Assembly (NCBI GenBank): GCA_028724185.1
Contig: JAQYDN010000007.1
Location: 25,447 to 89,446, forward strand
Length of the DNA: 64,000 nucleotides
Source: Bacillota bacterium
GTDB taxonomy: Bacteria; Bacillota; Clostridia; Tissierellales; Peptoniphilaceae
Reading direction: 5' to 3'
The notes under the pieces were generated by a model that was not told where the DNA came from, did not search any database, and was given only the letters and a program-made list of their open reading frames with translations. The translations under genes and the position numbers were made by a program. This document shows positions 26,249 to 35,446 of the stretch, one piece after another. Position 1 is the stretch's first letter. Each line of letters opens with the position of its first letter.

Positions 26249-27021
26249 CAGCTGTTCAAATCGTAGATGATTCTCAGGCCGTCCATGGTCAAGTCGCGGT
26301 CGATCACGATGTCGTAGGCGCTCTCCGAGACGAGGAGCGTGGAGAACCCGCCGGTCGCGATAATTCGGATGTCGCTCGGATCTTTTTCGAGTTCTCTGCA
26401 AATGTGCTCGATGATGCCGTCGATCATGGTCGAAAACCCGTAGTACAGCCCGTTTTGCATGCTGCTTACCGTCGTCTTCCCGATGACTTTTTCAGGCTTG
26501 ATGATCTCGACTTTGGGAAGTTTCGAGGTCTGCGAGACCAATGCCTCCGCCGAAATCCCGATGCCCGGAATGATCAAGCCGCCCAGGTAGTTTTTCTTGT
26601 CGTCGACGACGCAAAATGTAATCGCCGTCCCGAGGTCGATGATGATACAGGGTCCGCCGTAGCGGTGCACGGCGGCGACGGCGTTTACGATCCGATCGGC
26701 GCCCACTTCCTTCGGGTTGTCGTATCGAATGTTGATCCCCGTCTTAATGCCCGCGCCGACGATCAGGGGGTATTGGTGGAAATACTTGATAATCATATTT
26801 TGCATCGTGTGCATGATGTTCGGCACGACCGACGACAAGATGACCGCCTCGATGTCGACGGGTTTTAACTGGACGTTGTCGAGCATTTCCGTCACGAGCA
26901 TGCCGAACTCGTCGCTCGTCTTATTTTGATCGGAGGCAATCCGCCAGTCGTGAATCAACTCGGTGCCCTTAAAGGCGCCAAAGACGGTATTGGTATTTCC
27001 GACGTCTATCGCTAATAACAT
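26248..27021 (-). CDS. coaX: Type III pantothenate kinase
   Basis: The 257-aa enzyme phosphorylates pantothenate, the first step of CoA synthesis. The ASKHA-fold motifs are clear: MLLAIDVGNTNTVFGAF (phosphate 1), GADRIVNAVAAV (acidic catalytic region), CIIIDLGTAITFCVVD (phosphate 2) and GGLIIPGIGIS. Length matches CoaX (about 255-260). AAGGTGAAAC precedes the ATG. The gene lies 19 nt behind a probable pantothenate ECF S component, which fits a pantothenate uptake and activation unit. Confidence 0.96.
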   Translation of the reverse strand: MLLAIDVGNTNTVFGAFKGTELIHDWRIASDQNKTSDEFGMLVTEMLDNVQLKPVDIEAVILSSVVPNIMHTMQNMIIKYFHQYPLIVGAGIKTGINIRYDNPKEVGADRIVNAVAAVHRYGGPCIIIDLGTAITFCVVDDKKNYLGGLIIPGIGISAEALVSQTSKLPKVEIIKPEKVIGKTTVSSMQNGLYYGFSTMIDGIIEHICRELEKDPSDIRIIATGGFSTLLVSESAYDIVIDRDLTMDGLRIIYDLNS

Positions 27022-27040
27022 GTTTCACCTTACTTTTCTT

Positions 27041-27799
27041 CTAATTCTTTTTACTCATCGACCAACCGCTGACGACGCCGGTCGAAACGATGCCTGCGAG
27101 AATGCCCTCGGGAACGCCCGAAGTGATGATGGTCCCGAAAATGACGACGTTGACAATATCCGTCGGCGCGCCCATCGCCGAGACAAATCGCTCGGCAAAG
27201 AAGAGATAAATCCCTCCCATGACCATCGCGGAATGGATGACCGTCGCGATAAATGCCGACAGGACGACGGATGCGCTCTTGGATTCGGATTTATAGATCA
27301 AGTAAAGAAGACCCGCGGACAAAATTAAAAATAAAATATTTAAGACAAACCCCGCGCCGAACGTCGAGGTCGCGATGTCGCGGTAGATGCCCCAAGCGAG
27401 AAAAATCATCGCGGCGATCCACGCGACGAGGGCGATGCGCCTCAAGTGCTTGCCGTCTACGCGATTGAGCGCCCGAAAGAGGTAGTAGGCGAGGATACCC
27501 AACAAGACTCTCGGTAAGATGGAAATCAGCGGGTTGTAAAAGACGAACGAGATCGGGGTCGGCCGCGTGATGGCGTTAAACAGCGAACTCAATCCGAAAA
27601 TCAGCCCCACAAATCCCCCCACGACGGGTCCGTCGATAAAGGCTGCGATCAACACGGGGATGTGCATGGTCGTGGCGTTGAGCGGTCCGATCGGCACAAA
27701 TCCGAGCGGCGTCAGGCCGAGTACGACGGTGATTGCTCCTAAAATTCCGATGTCCACGATTTGTCGCGCGGACAAGCGGTTCTTCTTCAATTTTTTCAT
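27041..27799 (-). CDS. panT: ECF transporter S component, probably for pantothenate
   Basis: The 252-aa protein has about six membrane segments. Its N-terminal part (MKKLKKNRLSARQIVDIGILGAITVVLGLTPLGFVPIGPLNATTMHIPVLIAAFIDGPVVGGFVGLIFGLSSLFNAI) is typical of PF12822-type S components. Such substrate-binding proteins work with a shared EcfA-EcfA'-EcfT module, and one is encoded at 55.7-58.2 kb here. The substrate is inferred only from its place directly upstream of coaX. A longer middle region than BioY or RibU is normal for this family. A GGAGG site precedes the ATG. Confidence 0.82.
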   Translation of the reverse strand: MKKLKKNRLSARQIVDIGILGAITVVLGLTPLGFVPIGPLNATTMHIPVLIAAFIDGPVVGGFVGLIFGLSSLFNAITRPTPISFVFYNPLISILPRVLLGILAYYLFRALNRVDGKHLRRIALVAWIAAMIFLAWGIYRDIATSTFGAGFVLNILFLILSAGLLYLIYKSESKSASVVLSAFIATVIHSAMVMGGIYLFFAERFVSAMGAPTDIVNVVIFGTIITSGVPEGILAGIVSTGVVSGWSMSKKN

Positions 27800-27861
27800 A
27801 AATAAAGCCTCCGATCCGGCTCGTGACGATGCCGGTCATTCATTCTACTTATTCGTTTTTC

Positions 27862-28779
27862 TTACACACTGTATACCGCATTGGCGACGGCTCGCGCGAC
27901 GACTTTGGGCATGTAGTACTCCGCGAGTTGCATCTCGCATCGCTTGCGGTTCGTCGCCACCGCAAAGATCGTATCGCCGTCGAGTTCCGTATGCACGGGG
28001 ACGATGCTCCTCGCATAGCCGTTGTGACTGATCGAAGCTAGCTTGCACAGCTGAGTCTTCGTCAGCGTCGCGTCGGTCGCGACGACGGCGAGCGTGGTGT
28101 TTTGATGTTTCCCCCGTTGAAAATCGACGACGCCCTTTGAAAGCGCCTCATCCACCGAGACGGCTCTTCCGTCGACGACAGGTTCCGCGATAAAACGTCC
28201 CCTCTCGTCGTCGACGATGTTGCCGAAGGCGTTGAGTGCGACGATCGCGGCGAAGGTTACGCCGTCCACCTCGATCGACGCCGAGCCGATGCCGGATTTT
28301 TTAGCATAGAATACGCCCATGCTCTTTGCGACGGTCGCGCCGCAACCGGCCCCGACGGATCCCTGTCTTCGCTCATCGCGGCTCGCCTTCTCATACGCCT
28401 TAAGACCCATCGCCTGATCGGGCCAGGCGTTCGCGTCTTTGTAGGTCAAGTCGAAGAGTACCGCCGAGGGGACGATCGGCACCACGCCGACGCCGACGTC
28501 GAAGCCGATGCGGTCCTCCCTGAGCCCGCGCATCACTCCCGATGCCGCCTCCAGGCCGTAGGCCGAGCCGCCGCTCAGGACGAAGGCGTGAACTTCGTCG
28601 ACGGCATACGTCGGGTGCAGGAGTATGCACTCCCGCGTCCCCGGTCCGCCGCCGCGAACGTCGACGCCCGCGGTGTTCCCTTCGGGCGGTAGGACGACGG
28701 TGACGCCCGTCCCCTTCGATTCGTCTTCTTCGTGACCGACGGCGATGCCTTCGACGTCGGTGATGTATCCGGTATACAT
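27862..28779 (-). CDS. P1 family peptidase (DmpA-like aminopeptidase/amidase)
   Basis: The product is 305 aa from the ATG at 28779 (MYTGYITDVEGIAVGHEED) behind AAGGAGG. Members are N-terminal-nucleophile hydrolases that cut themselves and then release N-terminal residues or hydrolyse beta-peptides. Family motifs are RGGGPGTRECILL, FVLSGGSAYGLEAASGVM, GVFYAKKSGIGSAS and NAFGNIVDD. The segment NTTLAVVATDATL is expected to hold the nucleophile that becomes N-terminal after self-cleavage. No signal peptide is seen, so it is cytoplasmic. It is divergent from pbp1A and has its own promoter. Confidence 0.9.
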   Translation of the reverse strand: MYTGYITDVEGIAVGHEEDESKGTGVTVVLPPEGNTAGVDVRGGGPGTRECILLHPTYAVDEVHAFVLSGGSAYGLEAASGVMRGLREDRIGFDVGVGVVPIVPSAVLFDLTYKDANAWPDQAMGLKAYEKASRDERRQGSVGAGCGATVAKSMGVFYAKKSGIGSASIEVDGVTFAAIVALNAFGNIVDDERGRFIAEPVVDGRAVSVDEALSKGVVDFQRGKHQNTTLAVVATDATLTKTQLCKLASISHNGYARSIVPVHTELDGDTIFAVATNRKRCEMQLAEYYMPKVVARAVANAVYSV

Positions 28780-28809
28780 GAAACCTCCTTTTCGGGTTGT
28801 AATCAGTTT

Positions 28810-28818
28810 ATTATAACA
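28810..28818 (-). promoter_or_regulatory. Extended -10 promoter for the P1 peptidase gene
   Basis: The minus strand reads TGTTATAAT, a consensus extended -10, about 31 nt before the start codon. The -35 region is weak. Confidence 0.55.
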
Positions 28819-28935
28819 TATTTGTGAAATACTTCCCACACGACTTCGCGCCCGCCTCCCCACTTTATCTAAAAAGTATATTTTTATCTAAGGTATCTAT
28901 TTTATCGGAATCACACTACCCTTCACCGTACCTTT

Positions 28936-28944
28936 TGGTATAAT
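28936..28944 (+). promoter_or_regulatory. Extended -10 promoter for the class A PBP gene
   Basis: TGGTATAAT lies 24 nt before the ATG. The roughly 115 bp between this and the divergent promoter is AT-rich with no further gene. Confidence 0.6.
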
Positions 28945-28968
28945 AAGACATTATAGAAGGAGGTTTCT

Positions 28969-31416
28969 ATGCGTAAAACAGAGAGACAAAACTCGCGCGA
29001 AGAGAACACTTTGCGTTGGAGCTCTGCCTTTAAAATCATATTATTATTAATTGTCATACTCGGCATTACCTTAGTCGGTCTCGCCGGCGCCTACGCGATC
29101 ACGGCGATCAGCGAATCTCCGAAGATCGATCCGAAAAACGTGCGCTCCGCCATCGCGGAGACGTCGGTGGTTCGCGACAAGGACGGCGAAAACGTCGAGC
29201 GCCTCGTTCAAAACGAATTCAGCGAATGGGTGCCGATCGACCGGATGCCGAAACATCTGCTCGAGGCGGCCGTCGCCATCGAGGACCAGCGTTTCTACGA
29301 GCACAACGGCGTCGACTTCAGGCGCCTCATCTCCGCGACGATTCGAAATTTACAGAACATGGACTTCTCCCAGGGCGGTTCGACGATCACCATGCAGGTG
29401 GCGAAAAACCTGTATACGTCGCCGGTCCAAAGTTTCGCGAGAAAGTTTAGGGATATTTACTACGCCTTCCAATTGGAAAGTAACTTATCGAAAAAACAAA
29501 TCTTGGAAGCGTACTTAAATTCCGCCGCTTTCTCCAAGGGGACGATCGGCGTACAGGCCGCCGCCAAGACGTTCTTCGATAAGGACGTCGAGGACCTCAC
29601 GCTCGCCGAGTCCGCGATGATCATCGGCGTCACCAACCGACCTTCGGAATACACGCCCTACAACGTCGCGCCCATCGAAGAAGGCGACGACCTCGAAAAC
29701 ATCCAGATCGCCCTCGTCCCCGCCAATGCGACCGACAACAAGGTCGCCGAAAACGCGGAAGGCGAGGAGGGCTCCGAAGAGGGCGGCGTCTCCGAAGAAG
29801 ACGTCCAGCTCGCGGAGACACTCGCGGAAATGGGAACCGTCGACCCCTTCGAACTGAGCCAAATCAAATCGGGCGACATCATCGTGAGAAAGGCCGTCCC
29901 CAATCCCCAAAGCAAAAAACGCCAGGAACTGATCCTTCATAAAATGAACGCTCTCGGCATGATCGACGAATCCACGATGCAGGAAGCCATCGACGAGCCG
30001 ATCAACCTCAAGCTCGGCATCCGTACGACCAAGGGCATCTCGTCCTACTACGTCGATGCCGTCAAAGACGAAGTGCTCGAGATCTTGCGCAGCCAGGGTC
30101 ACGAAGAAGAAGAGGCCCAAAACATCTTGTATAACGGCGGACTCGTCATCGAGACGCCCCTCGATTTAAACATCCAAAAGATCTTGGAGGACAAGGTCGC
30201 GCAAAACAGCTTCTTCCCCGGACGCCACACCGACAAAAAGGGCATCCTCCAACCGCAAGTCGGCATCACCGTCATGAACCATCAATCCGGTCAAGTCGTC
30301 GCCCTCGTCGGAGGACGGGGCATCGGCGGAAATAATATCTTAAACCGCGCCAAGACGCCGAGACAACCGGGATCGGCGATCAAGCCGATCGGTCCGTATT
30401 TGGCCCTTCTAAACGAAGGCGGCACGGCGGCGGATGTCTACCGCGACCTGCCGAGACCCGGCGGATGGCCTAAAAACTCCACCGGCTACCAAGGCTACGC
30501 CACCGTGCGCAACCTCATCCGCAACTCCTCCAACGTCGGGGCCTACCTCGTCGGGAAAGGTCTCGCGCCGGATGAATCCGAAGCGAGCCGGATGATGATC
30601 GAAAATTTGAGACAAATGCAGATCTCCACAGTCGTCACGCCGGAGGATAACGACAAGTATCCCAACATCGACACGACGAAGTACAACGACGTCAACTTGG
30701 CCTCGCTCACCCTCGGCGGCATGACCATCGGGATCAGCCCCCTCGAGATGGCGGGCGCCTTCAGCACCTTCCCGAACCACGGCGAGTTTATCAAACCGTC
30801 GTTTATCGATAAGATCACCGATAAATCGGGCGCGGTCATCTACGAAAATCCGAGAGAGGCCGTCGAAATCACCTCGCCCCAAAACGCCTATATTATGACG
30901 TCCATGCTCGAGGGCGTCGTCCGGAGCGGTACCGGTACCTACGCCAGATTCGGCGGCATGCACATGGCGGGCAAGACCGGTACGACCAACGACAAGCGGG
31001 ACAGCTGGTTCGTCGGTTACACCCCCTACTACACCGCCTCGGTTTGGATCGGAAACGACGACAACACCTCGCTTTGGGACCACTCTCGAATGGCCGCCAA
31101 CTTATGGCGCTCGATTATGAGAGACGTCCACAGCGACCTCGAGGACAAGGACTTCGAAGAACCCGAAGAAGGCCTCTACAGCCGCTACATCTCCGCCGCG
31201 GGCTACACCGAAATCTTCGCCGACGGCACGGCGGCCAAGGGCACGAAAAAACTTTACCGAAACATTCCGCCCAAGCCGAAGAAGCCGAAGGTAACCAAAC
31301 AGGATAACGACAGCGACAAGAGCAACTCGAACGGCAACAGCCAAGGCAGCGGAAATAGCCAAGGCGGCGGAAACGGCAATTCCGGCAACGGAAGCGGTAA
31401 TTCCTCGGAACAATAA
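28969..31416 (+). CDS. Class A penicillin-binding protein (PBP1A family)
   Basis: The 815-aa bifunctional enzyme has a membrane anchor at about 22-46. The GT51 glycosyltransferase domain (about 65-230) has the catalytic Glu in IEDQRFYEHNGVD and the GGSTITMQVAKN motif. The transpeptidase domain (about 395-715) has SAIK (S469), SSN (520-522) and KTGTT (669-673). It polymerises and cross-links peptidoglycan outside the membrane. A stretch of about 80 residues between the domains (about 235-312) is strongly acidic (ENAEGEEGSEEGGVSEED) and not usual. The tail after about 765 is a basic Pro-Lys segment, then a Ser/Gly/Asn-rich low-complexity end. GAAGGAGG precedes the ATG. Confidence 0.96.
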   Translation: MRKTERQNSREENTLRWSSAFKIILLLIVILGITLVGLAGAYAITAISESPKIDPKNVRSAIAETSVVRDKDGENVERLVQNEFSEWVPIDRMPKHLLEAAVAIEDQRFYEHNGVDFRRLISATIRNLQNMDFSQGGSTITMQVAKNLYTSPVQSFARKFRDIYYAFQLESNLSKKQILEAYLNSAAFSKGTIGVQAAAKTFFDKDVEDLTLAESAMIIGVTNRPSEYTPYNVAPIEEGDDLENIQIALVPANATDNKVAENAEGEEGSEEGGVSEEDVQLAETLAEMGTVDPFELSQIKSGDIIVRKAVPNPQSKKRQELILHKMNALGMIDESTMQEAIDEPINLKLGIRTTKGISSYYVDAVKDEVLEILRSQGHEEEEAQNILYNGGLVIETPLDLNIQKILEDKVAQNSFFPGRHTDKKGILQPQVGITVMNHQSGQVVALVGGRGIGGNNILNRAKTPRQPGSAIKPIGPYLALLNEGGTAADVYRDLPRPGGWPKNSTGYQGYATVRNLIRNSSNVGAYLVGKGLAPDESEASRMMIENLRQMQISTVVTPEDNDKYPNIDTTKYNDVNLASLTLGGMTIGISPLEMAGAFSTFPNHGEFIKPSFIDKITDKSGAVIYENPREAVEITSPQNAYIMTSMLEGVVRSGTGTYARFGGMHMAGKTGTTNDKRDSWFVGYTPYYTASVWIGNDDNTSLWDHSRMAANLWRSIMRDVHSDLEDKDFEEPEEGLYSRYISAAGYTEIFADGTAAKGTKKLYRNIPPKPKKPKVTKQDNDSDKSNSNGNSQGSGNSQGGGNGNSGNGSGNSSEQ

Positions 31417-31425
31417 GAACACAAG

Positions 31426-31454
31426 AAGAATCTCCCTAGGGAGATTCTTTTTTT
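31426..31454 (+). terminator. Intrinsic terminator after the PBP gene
   Basis: AAGAATCTCCC-TA-GGGAGATTCTT is followed by TTTTT, a perfect 11-bp stem 10 nt after the stop codon. Confidence 0.92.
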
Positions 31455-31483
31455 ATTCTCCAAACTTAGAACTTTAAAAAGAA

Positions 31484-31530
31484 GCGATCGACACTGCTTT
31501 TTAAAGCAGCGCACAGGTGATCGCCTTTTT
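31484..31530 (+). terminator. Second, composite hairpin behind the PBP gene
   Basis: An outer GCGATC / GATCGC pair encloses an inner CTGCTTT / AAAGCAG hairpin, and CTTTTT follows. It could be a tandem back-up terminator. No coding sequence is seen around it. Confidence 0.5.
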
Positions 31531-31594
31531 ACAAAAACCGACGCATAGGCCGTCAAAAGAGCGAATACCCGTGCCCTCCGCCGTAAAAAAAGCG

Positions 31595-31632
31595 CAAAAA
31601 AAACGAGAGATGATGCATCTCTCGTTTTTTAT
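31595..31632. terminator. Terminator after the SLH surface protein gene (bidirectional)
   Basis: AAACGAGAGATG-ATG-CATCTCTCGTTT is a 12-bp stem with an A-run on its left and a T-run on its right. On the minus strand it lies 5 nt behind the SLH gene's stop codon. Confidence 0.9.
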
Positions 31633-31636
31633 ATCC

Positions 31637-34600
31637 TTACTTCCAAATCCAGTGGTCGGAAGCCAGGAGTATCTCTATATAAGCCCAGTGGTCGTCTTTT
31701 AAATCGACGTAGTTCGCGGGAAGCACGAGATCGTCCGCGCTGTCGGCTTTTCTCCCGATCCTCGCATTGATAATCTTCACAGCTTCCGCTCGGGTAATGC
31801 CGTCGTTCGGCCGGAAGGTGCCGTCCGGATACCCGTCGATGCGCCCGTTGCCGTAGGCTCGATTAATGAAATCCTCCGCCCAGTGGCCCCGAATGTCGTC
31901 AAAGGGAGCGACGACGCCGTCGTCCCGATCAGATATTTCGATCATCTTGGCGAATTCCGCCCGGGTAATCGCCTGATCCGGTCGGAAGGTGCCGTCGGGG
32001 TAGCCTTCCATGATCCCCTCCTTCACCACGGCATGGATATAGGCGTTATACCAACCGTCCGGCGTGTCGGGGAAGTTCGCCTGCGTCTTGTCGCTCACGT
32101 CGAGTTCACAGGCGCGCGCGAGCATGGCCGCGGCCTCCGAGCGGGTAATCTTTTCTTCGGCTCGAACGGTGCGATCGGGATAACCCCGGACGTAGCCTTT
32201 GACGAAGACCTTCTCCCGGTTTATACCCGGCTTGTCGATGGGATCCATGGGAATGAATCCGCTGCCCGGCGGCTCCGGTATATTCCCGTTATCGCCCGAA
32301 TCCGTCTTCTTCCAACCCGCCTTAAGGGTCATCGCGTCTGTGACTTTCAGCGGGAAATGGATCTTTTTCCCGTCTCGCAACCAGCCGATAAAGTCGTAGC
32401 CGTCTCTTTCGACCTTGGTGCCTTTTAAGTCGTCTGCGGTGAGCCCGTATCCGTCCTTCACCCAGTAGAAGTTTTCCCCGGTTAAGGTCCCGCCGTCGGG
32501 ATCCAAGGCGAGTTTATGATAGACGGTCACATCGGGATTATCCTTCGATTCGGATCCGGGAACGATATTCGGCTGTTTCCCGTTCCATATAGCATAAATC
32601 GTTCGATCGCCGGATAGACGGATCATCTCGTCGTCCTTGATGAGCGTACCGTCTTTTTCGTAAGCGTAGCCTACGGGATTCTTTCCGTCTTTTTGAATCT
32701 CGACGGGCAGATCTTTTGTCGTAAAGGCGAAATCATCGGCTACCCAGTAAGCCTTCTCGCCCTTTGTAAAGGTTCCGCCGTTCGGATCGATGGTTAACTT
32801 GTGATAAGTCTTTCCGTCGACCGTCGGCCCCCCGTCCTCATACCAGGATTCCGGCGCGAAGTCCGGCGGTAGGATCGTGAGCTGGAATTTATAATTCTCG
32901 GCGCGGAGCGTCCGTGGTCCATGATAATTATAATTATATTCTTTGACGGGTTCTTCTTCGTCCCGGTGGTACAAATCTCCCGCAATCTTAAAGCCCAAGG
33001 CTTCGAGCTTTTCACTCTTTAAGCGCGTGTTCTCCCGCACATCGGTGCCGTAGATGTTTTTGGGAAGCATGGTGATATAAGTGGTCTTATTTCCCTCGAT
33101 TAAATCGTCCACCAAATAGTCCACGCCGTCCAATGTTCGGTAAAGGGAGATGTTGATATCTTCATCTTTTAGCTTTTCGGTCTTAACGTCGTCCTTTAGA
33201 CCCGCCCAATGAATTTCCGAGGTGGCGGATAAGGTTCTTAACTCCTCTTTCGGCTTTCCATCCTCAAAAATCATCTGCACGGGATCCGAACCTATATATA
33301 AAGATCCATACACGGCCACGCCGCCCGCATATCGGCTCTTATTGTCTTTGATGATCACCCTCGAATAGGTATCTTCTAAGGAAAGCGCGTTTTTATCTCT
33401 AAGGATCGCTTCGGTATAAGCATTGTCTTCCCTCTTAAATATCACCGGCTCGTCAGAAGACTTTAATTTTTTATCGATTGGTCTAAAGTCATAGGTATAA
33501 TAATCAATTTTCGAACCTACTTTCGTGTAGTTTGGAAGGATTTGCAGATCCGCTGTCGTTAATTTTCCTATATCTTTCCCGTCACTAAACATCCCTTCAC
33601 CAATTACATTGTTAGTAATGGTAGCTCCATTTTCGGGGAATATCTTAACGATGGGCGCAAAACCATCTTGGAATAAGCCGCCATAAGAGTTTTCGGCATC
33701 ATTTCCCGTCATCACAGTGCCGCCCATCAATAATTGGTATGGGTTTTTGGATACAAAAATCCCTCCGCCCTCATCTTGGGCATAGTTATCGTGTATCAAT
33801 ACTTGATTCTTGCCGCGGCGGCCGATCATAGCATCTGCCGTGCCGACGTAGATGGCGCCGCCTTCTCCCGGCGAAAAGTAAGGATAATTAAGCGTAGGAA
33901 TAAAATTCAAGTAATCGCCGAATTTTAAGGCTTGATTGCCCGTAAATTCTCCGCCGTTGACTTCCAAGGTCACCTTGAATTTTTTTGTCCAGTCGGAGTA
34001 TGGCCTCTTCCGAAGCGCGATTCGATTGTTATAACGATAGTGATCCCATGCTAATACCCCGCCGACTTCGCCCTTGTTGTTGGAGATGGTGCCGCCGTTA
34101 ATGGTGAGATCGGCGTGGAACATCCCGATGATGCCGCCGGCGGATTTATTGGTGATCCCCCAGTTGCCGTCGATGGTCCCGCCGTTCATTATAAACTCGG
34201 CGTTGGCTTTCTCCTCCCAAGTGTCGATATTGCTGTCATTGACATTGTTGATATTTACTTCATAGGCGCCGACCCAAATAGCCCCGGCATCGGAGATATT
34301 TTTTTGCATCAATCCGCCGTTCATGGTCATCTTCGCGCCGATATCGAGTCTCGCCACGCCGGCACTGCCCTCGTGGATCATGGTCTTGTAGTCAAAGGGC
34401 GCCAAGGATTCCCTTACTTTTTGATCGTTATAGGTTAAATCGTCGAAGTTCTTTACTTGGGTGTGGTTATTCGTAAAGAATCCGTCGTTTAACACAAGCT
34501 CTGCGTGGTCGCCGACGGTAAAGGCGCCGGCGGAATAGTTGGACTGAGGCTGTCCGTAGCTGCCGTATCGCATGCCGGAGACTTCGCCGCCGTTAAAGAT

Positions 34601-35254
34601 GATCTTCCCCTTCGGTCCGCTGGCTCCGAGGGCGGCTACATACATGCCGCTATCGATGTTTTTATCATCGACAAATTTCGGGCCTTTCCCCTCTCCGCCG
34701 ACGATCAACTCGCCGTTTGCGACATCGATCAAGGCGCCGTTCATCTTATTGTTCGGCCTCCCGGGAATGGCTTGAACATTCGCACCCGGTTGATATCCCT
34801 TCCCCGGGTCTCCTCCCTCGCCGTCGAAGATGAGTTTTTCGTCATCCGATAAGACGGTGAGTTTGCCGCCTTCTTTTACTTCGAAGAACCGGCCGTGGTA
34901 GCCCGCCGCTCGCTTAAAGACGGCCTCCCCATCATTTTTAATGACGACGCTCTTATTTTCGATGACGATGGGTTCCGTAAACAGATAGTCCCCCGAAACC
35001 TCGATCTCGGACTCGCTTTTTGCGGCATTTTTTAACGCGTCGAAACCCGAGGCGGGGACGCGAACCGCCTTCTCGGGCACTTCGATATTTCCCGCTTCCA
35101 CATGATTTGTCGACTCTTCTTCGGCCGAGGGCGTCTCCTCTAAAGAAACCGTGTCCTTTCCGGTTCCCTTTTCCGCTTCTTCGGCGAAGGAGGCGGCGGG
35201 AAACCCGCTCAGCAACAATACCATAGCCAAAAAAAGCGCCAGTCTTTTTTTCAT
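31637..35254 (-). CDS. Large SLH-domain surface protein with beta-helix-like region and InlB-type repeats
   Basis: The 1205-aa protein has a signal peptide (MKKRLALFLAMVLLLSGFPAASFA) and a Glu/Ser-rich linker. A long region (about 70-690) of short strand repeats with NGG.....N..G patterns (FNGGEVSG, MNGGLMQKN, NGGTISNN, NGGEFTGN) suggests a right-handed beta-helix. Two InlB B/Flg_new-type repeats follow at about 815-985 (HKLTIDPNGGTF, HKLALDPDGGTL, each ending in a W or AGW motif). Three SLH domains close the protein at about 1010-1180 (GYVRGYPDRTVRAEEKITRSEAAAML, GYPDGTFRPDQAITRAEFAKM, GYPDGTFRPNDGITRAEAVKI). SLH domains bind pyruvylated wall polymers. An adhesin or polysaccharide-binding role is inferred. 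The helix part is AT-richer than its ends. Confidence 0.93.
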   Translation of the reverse strand: MKKRLALFLAMVLLLSGFPAASFAEEAEKGTGKDTVSLEETPSAEEESTNHVEAGNIEVPEKAVRVPASGFDALKNAAKSESEIEVSGDYLFTEPIVIENKSVVIKNDGEAVFKRAAGYHGRFFEVKEGGKLTVLSDDEKLIFDGEGGDPGKGYQPGANVQAIPGRPNNKMNGALIDVANGELIVGGEGKGPKFVDDKNIDSGMYVAALGASGPKGKIIFNGGEVSGMRYGSYGQPQSNYSAGAFTVGDHAELVLNDGFFTNNHTQVKNFDDLTYNDQKVRESLAPFDYKTMIHEGSAGVARLDIGAKMTMNGGLMQKNISDAGAIWVGAYEVNINNVNDSNIDTWEEKANAEFIMNGGTIDGNWGITNKSAGGIIGMFHADLTINGGTISNNKGEVGGVLAWDHYRYNNRIALRKRPYSDWTKKFKVTLEVNGGEFTGNQALKFGDYLNFIPTLNYPYFSPGEGGAIYVGTADAMIGRRGKNQVLIHDNYAQDEGGGIFVSKNPYQLLMGGTVMTGNDAENSYGGLFQDGFAPIVKIFPENGATITNNVIGEGMFSDGKDIGKLTTADLQILPNYTKVGSKIDYYTYDFRPIDKKLKSSDEPVIFKREDNAYTEAILRDKNALSLEDTYSRVIIKDNKSRYAGGVAVYGSLYIGSDPVQMIFEDGKPKEELRTLSATSEIHWAGLKDDVKTEKLKDEDINISLYRTLDGVDYLVDDLIEGNKTTYITMLPKNIYGTDVRENTRLKSEKLEALGFKIAGDLYHRDEEEPVKEYNYNYHGPRTLRAENYKFQLTILPPDFAPESWYEDGGPTVDGKTYHKLTIDPNGGTFTKGEKAYWVADDFAFTTKDLPVEIQKDGKNPVGYAYEKDGTLIKDDEMIRLSGDRTIYAIWNGKQPNIVPGSESKDNPDVTVYHKLALDPDGGTLTGENFYWVKDGYGLTADDLKGTKVERDGYDFIGWLRDGKKIHFPLKVTDAMTLKAGWKKTDSGDNGNIPEPPGSGFIPMDPIDKPGINREKVFVKGYVRGYPDRTVRAEEKITRSEAAAMLARACELDVSDKTQANFPDTPDGWYNAYIHAVVKEGIMEGYPDGTFRPDQAITRAEFAKMIEISDRDDGVVAPFDDIRGHWAEDFINRAYGNGRIDGYPDGTFRPNDGITRAEAVKIINARIGRKADSADDLVLPANYVDLKDDHWAYIEILLASDHWIWK

Positions 35255-35446
35255 CCAACCAACCTTTCAAATATCTGTCGTCTTCTCGCGTTTCCGCCCG
35301 TCTCGCTTCCGTCTTTCATCCCCTCGAGGCGCGACGTTCTCTCGATTCGATCACCCCGCCGAATATGTTAGGGCAATGTCCGGGGTGTTTCTATCCACAT
35401 ATACATCTATCCGATATTTTAACCGAAGATCCGAGCGTTCGCGGAA

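Noticed and set aside
26249-26401. N-terminal extension of dusB in the ORF track
   Set aside because: It reads through coaX in another frame. MPFTVALAPMAGYTD is the normal Dus start.
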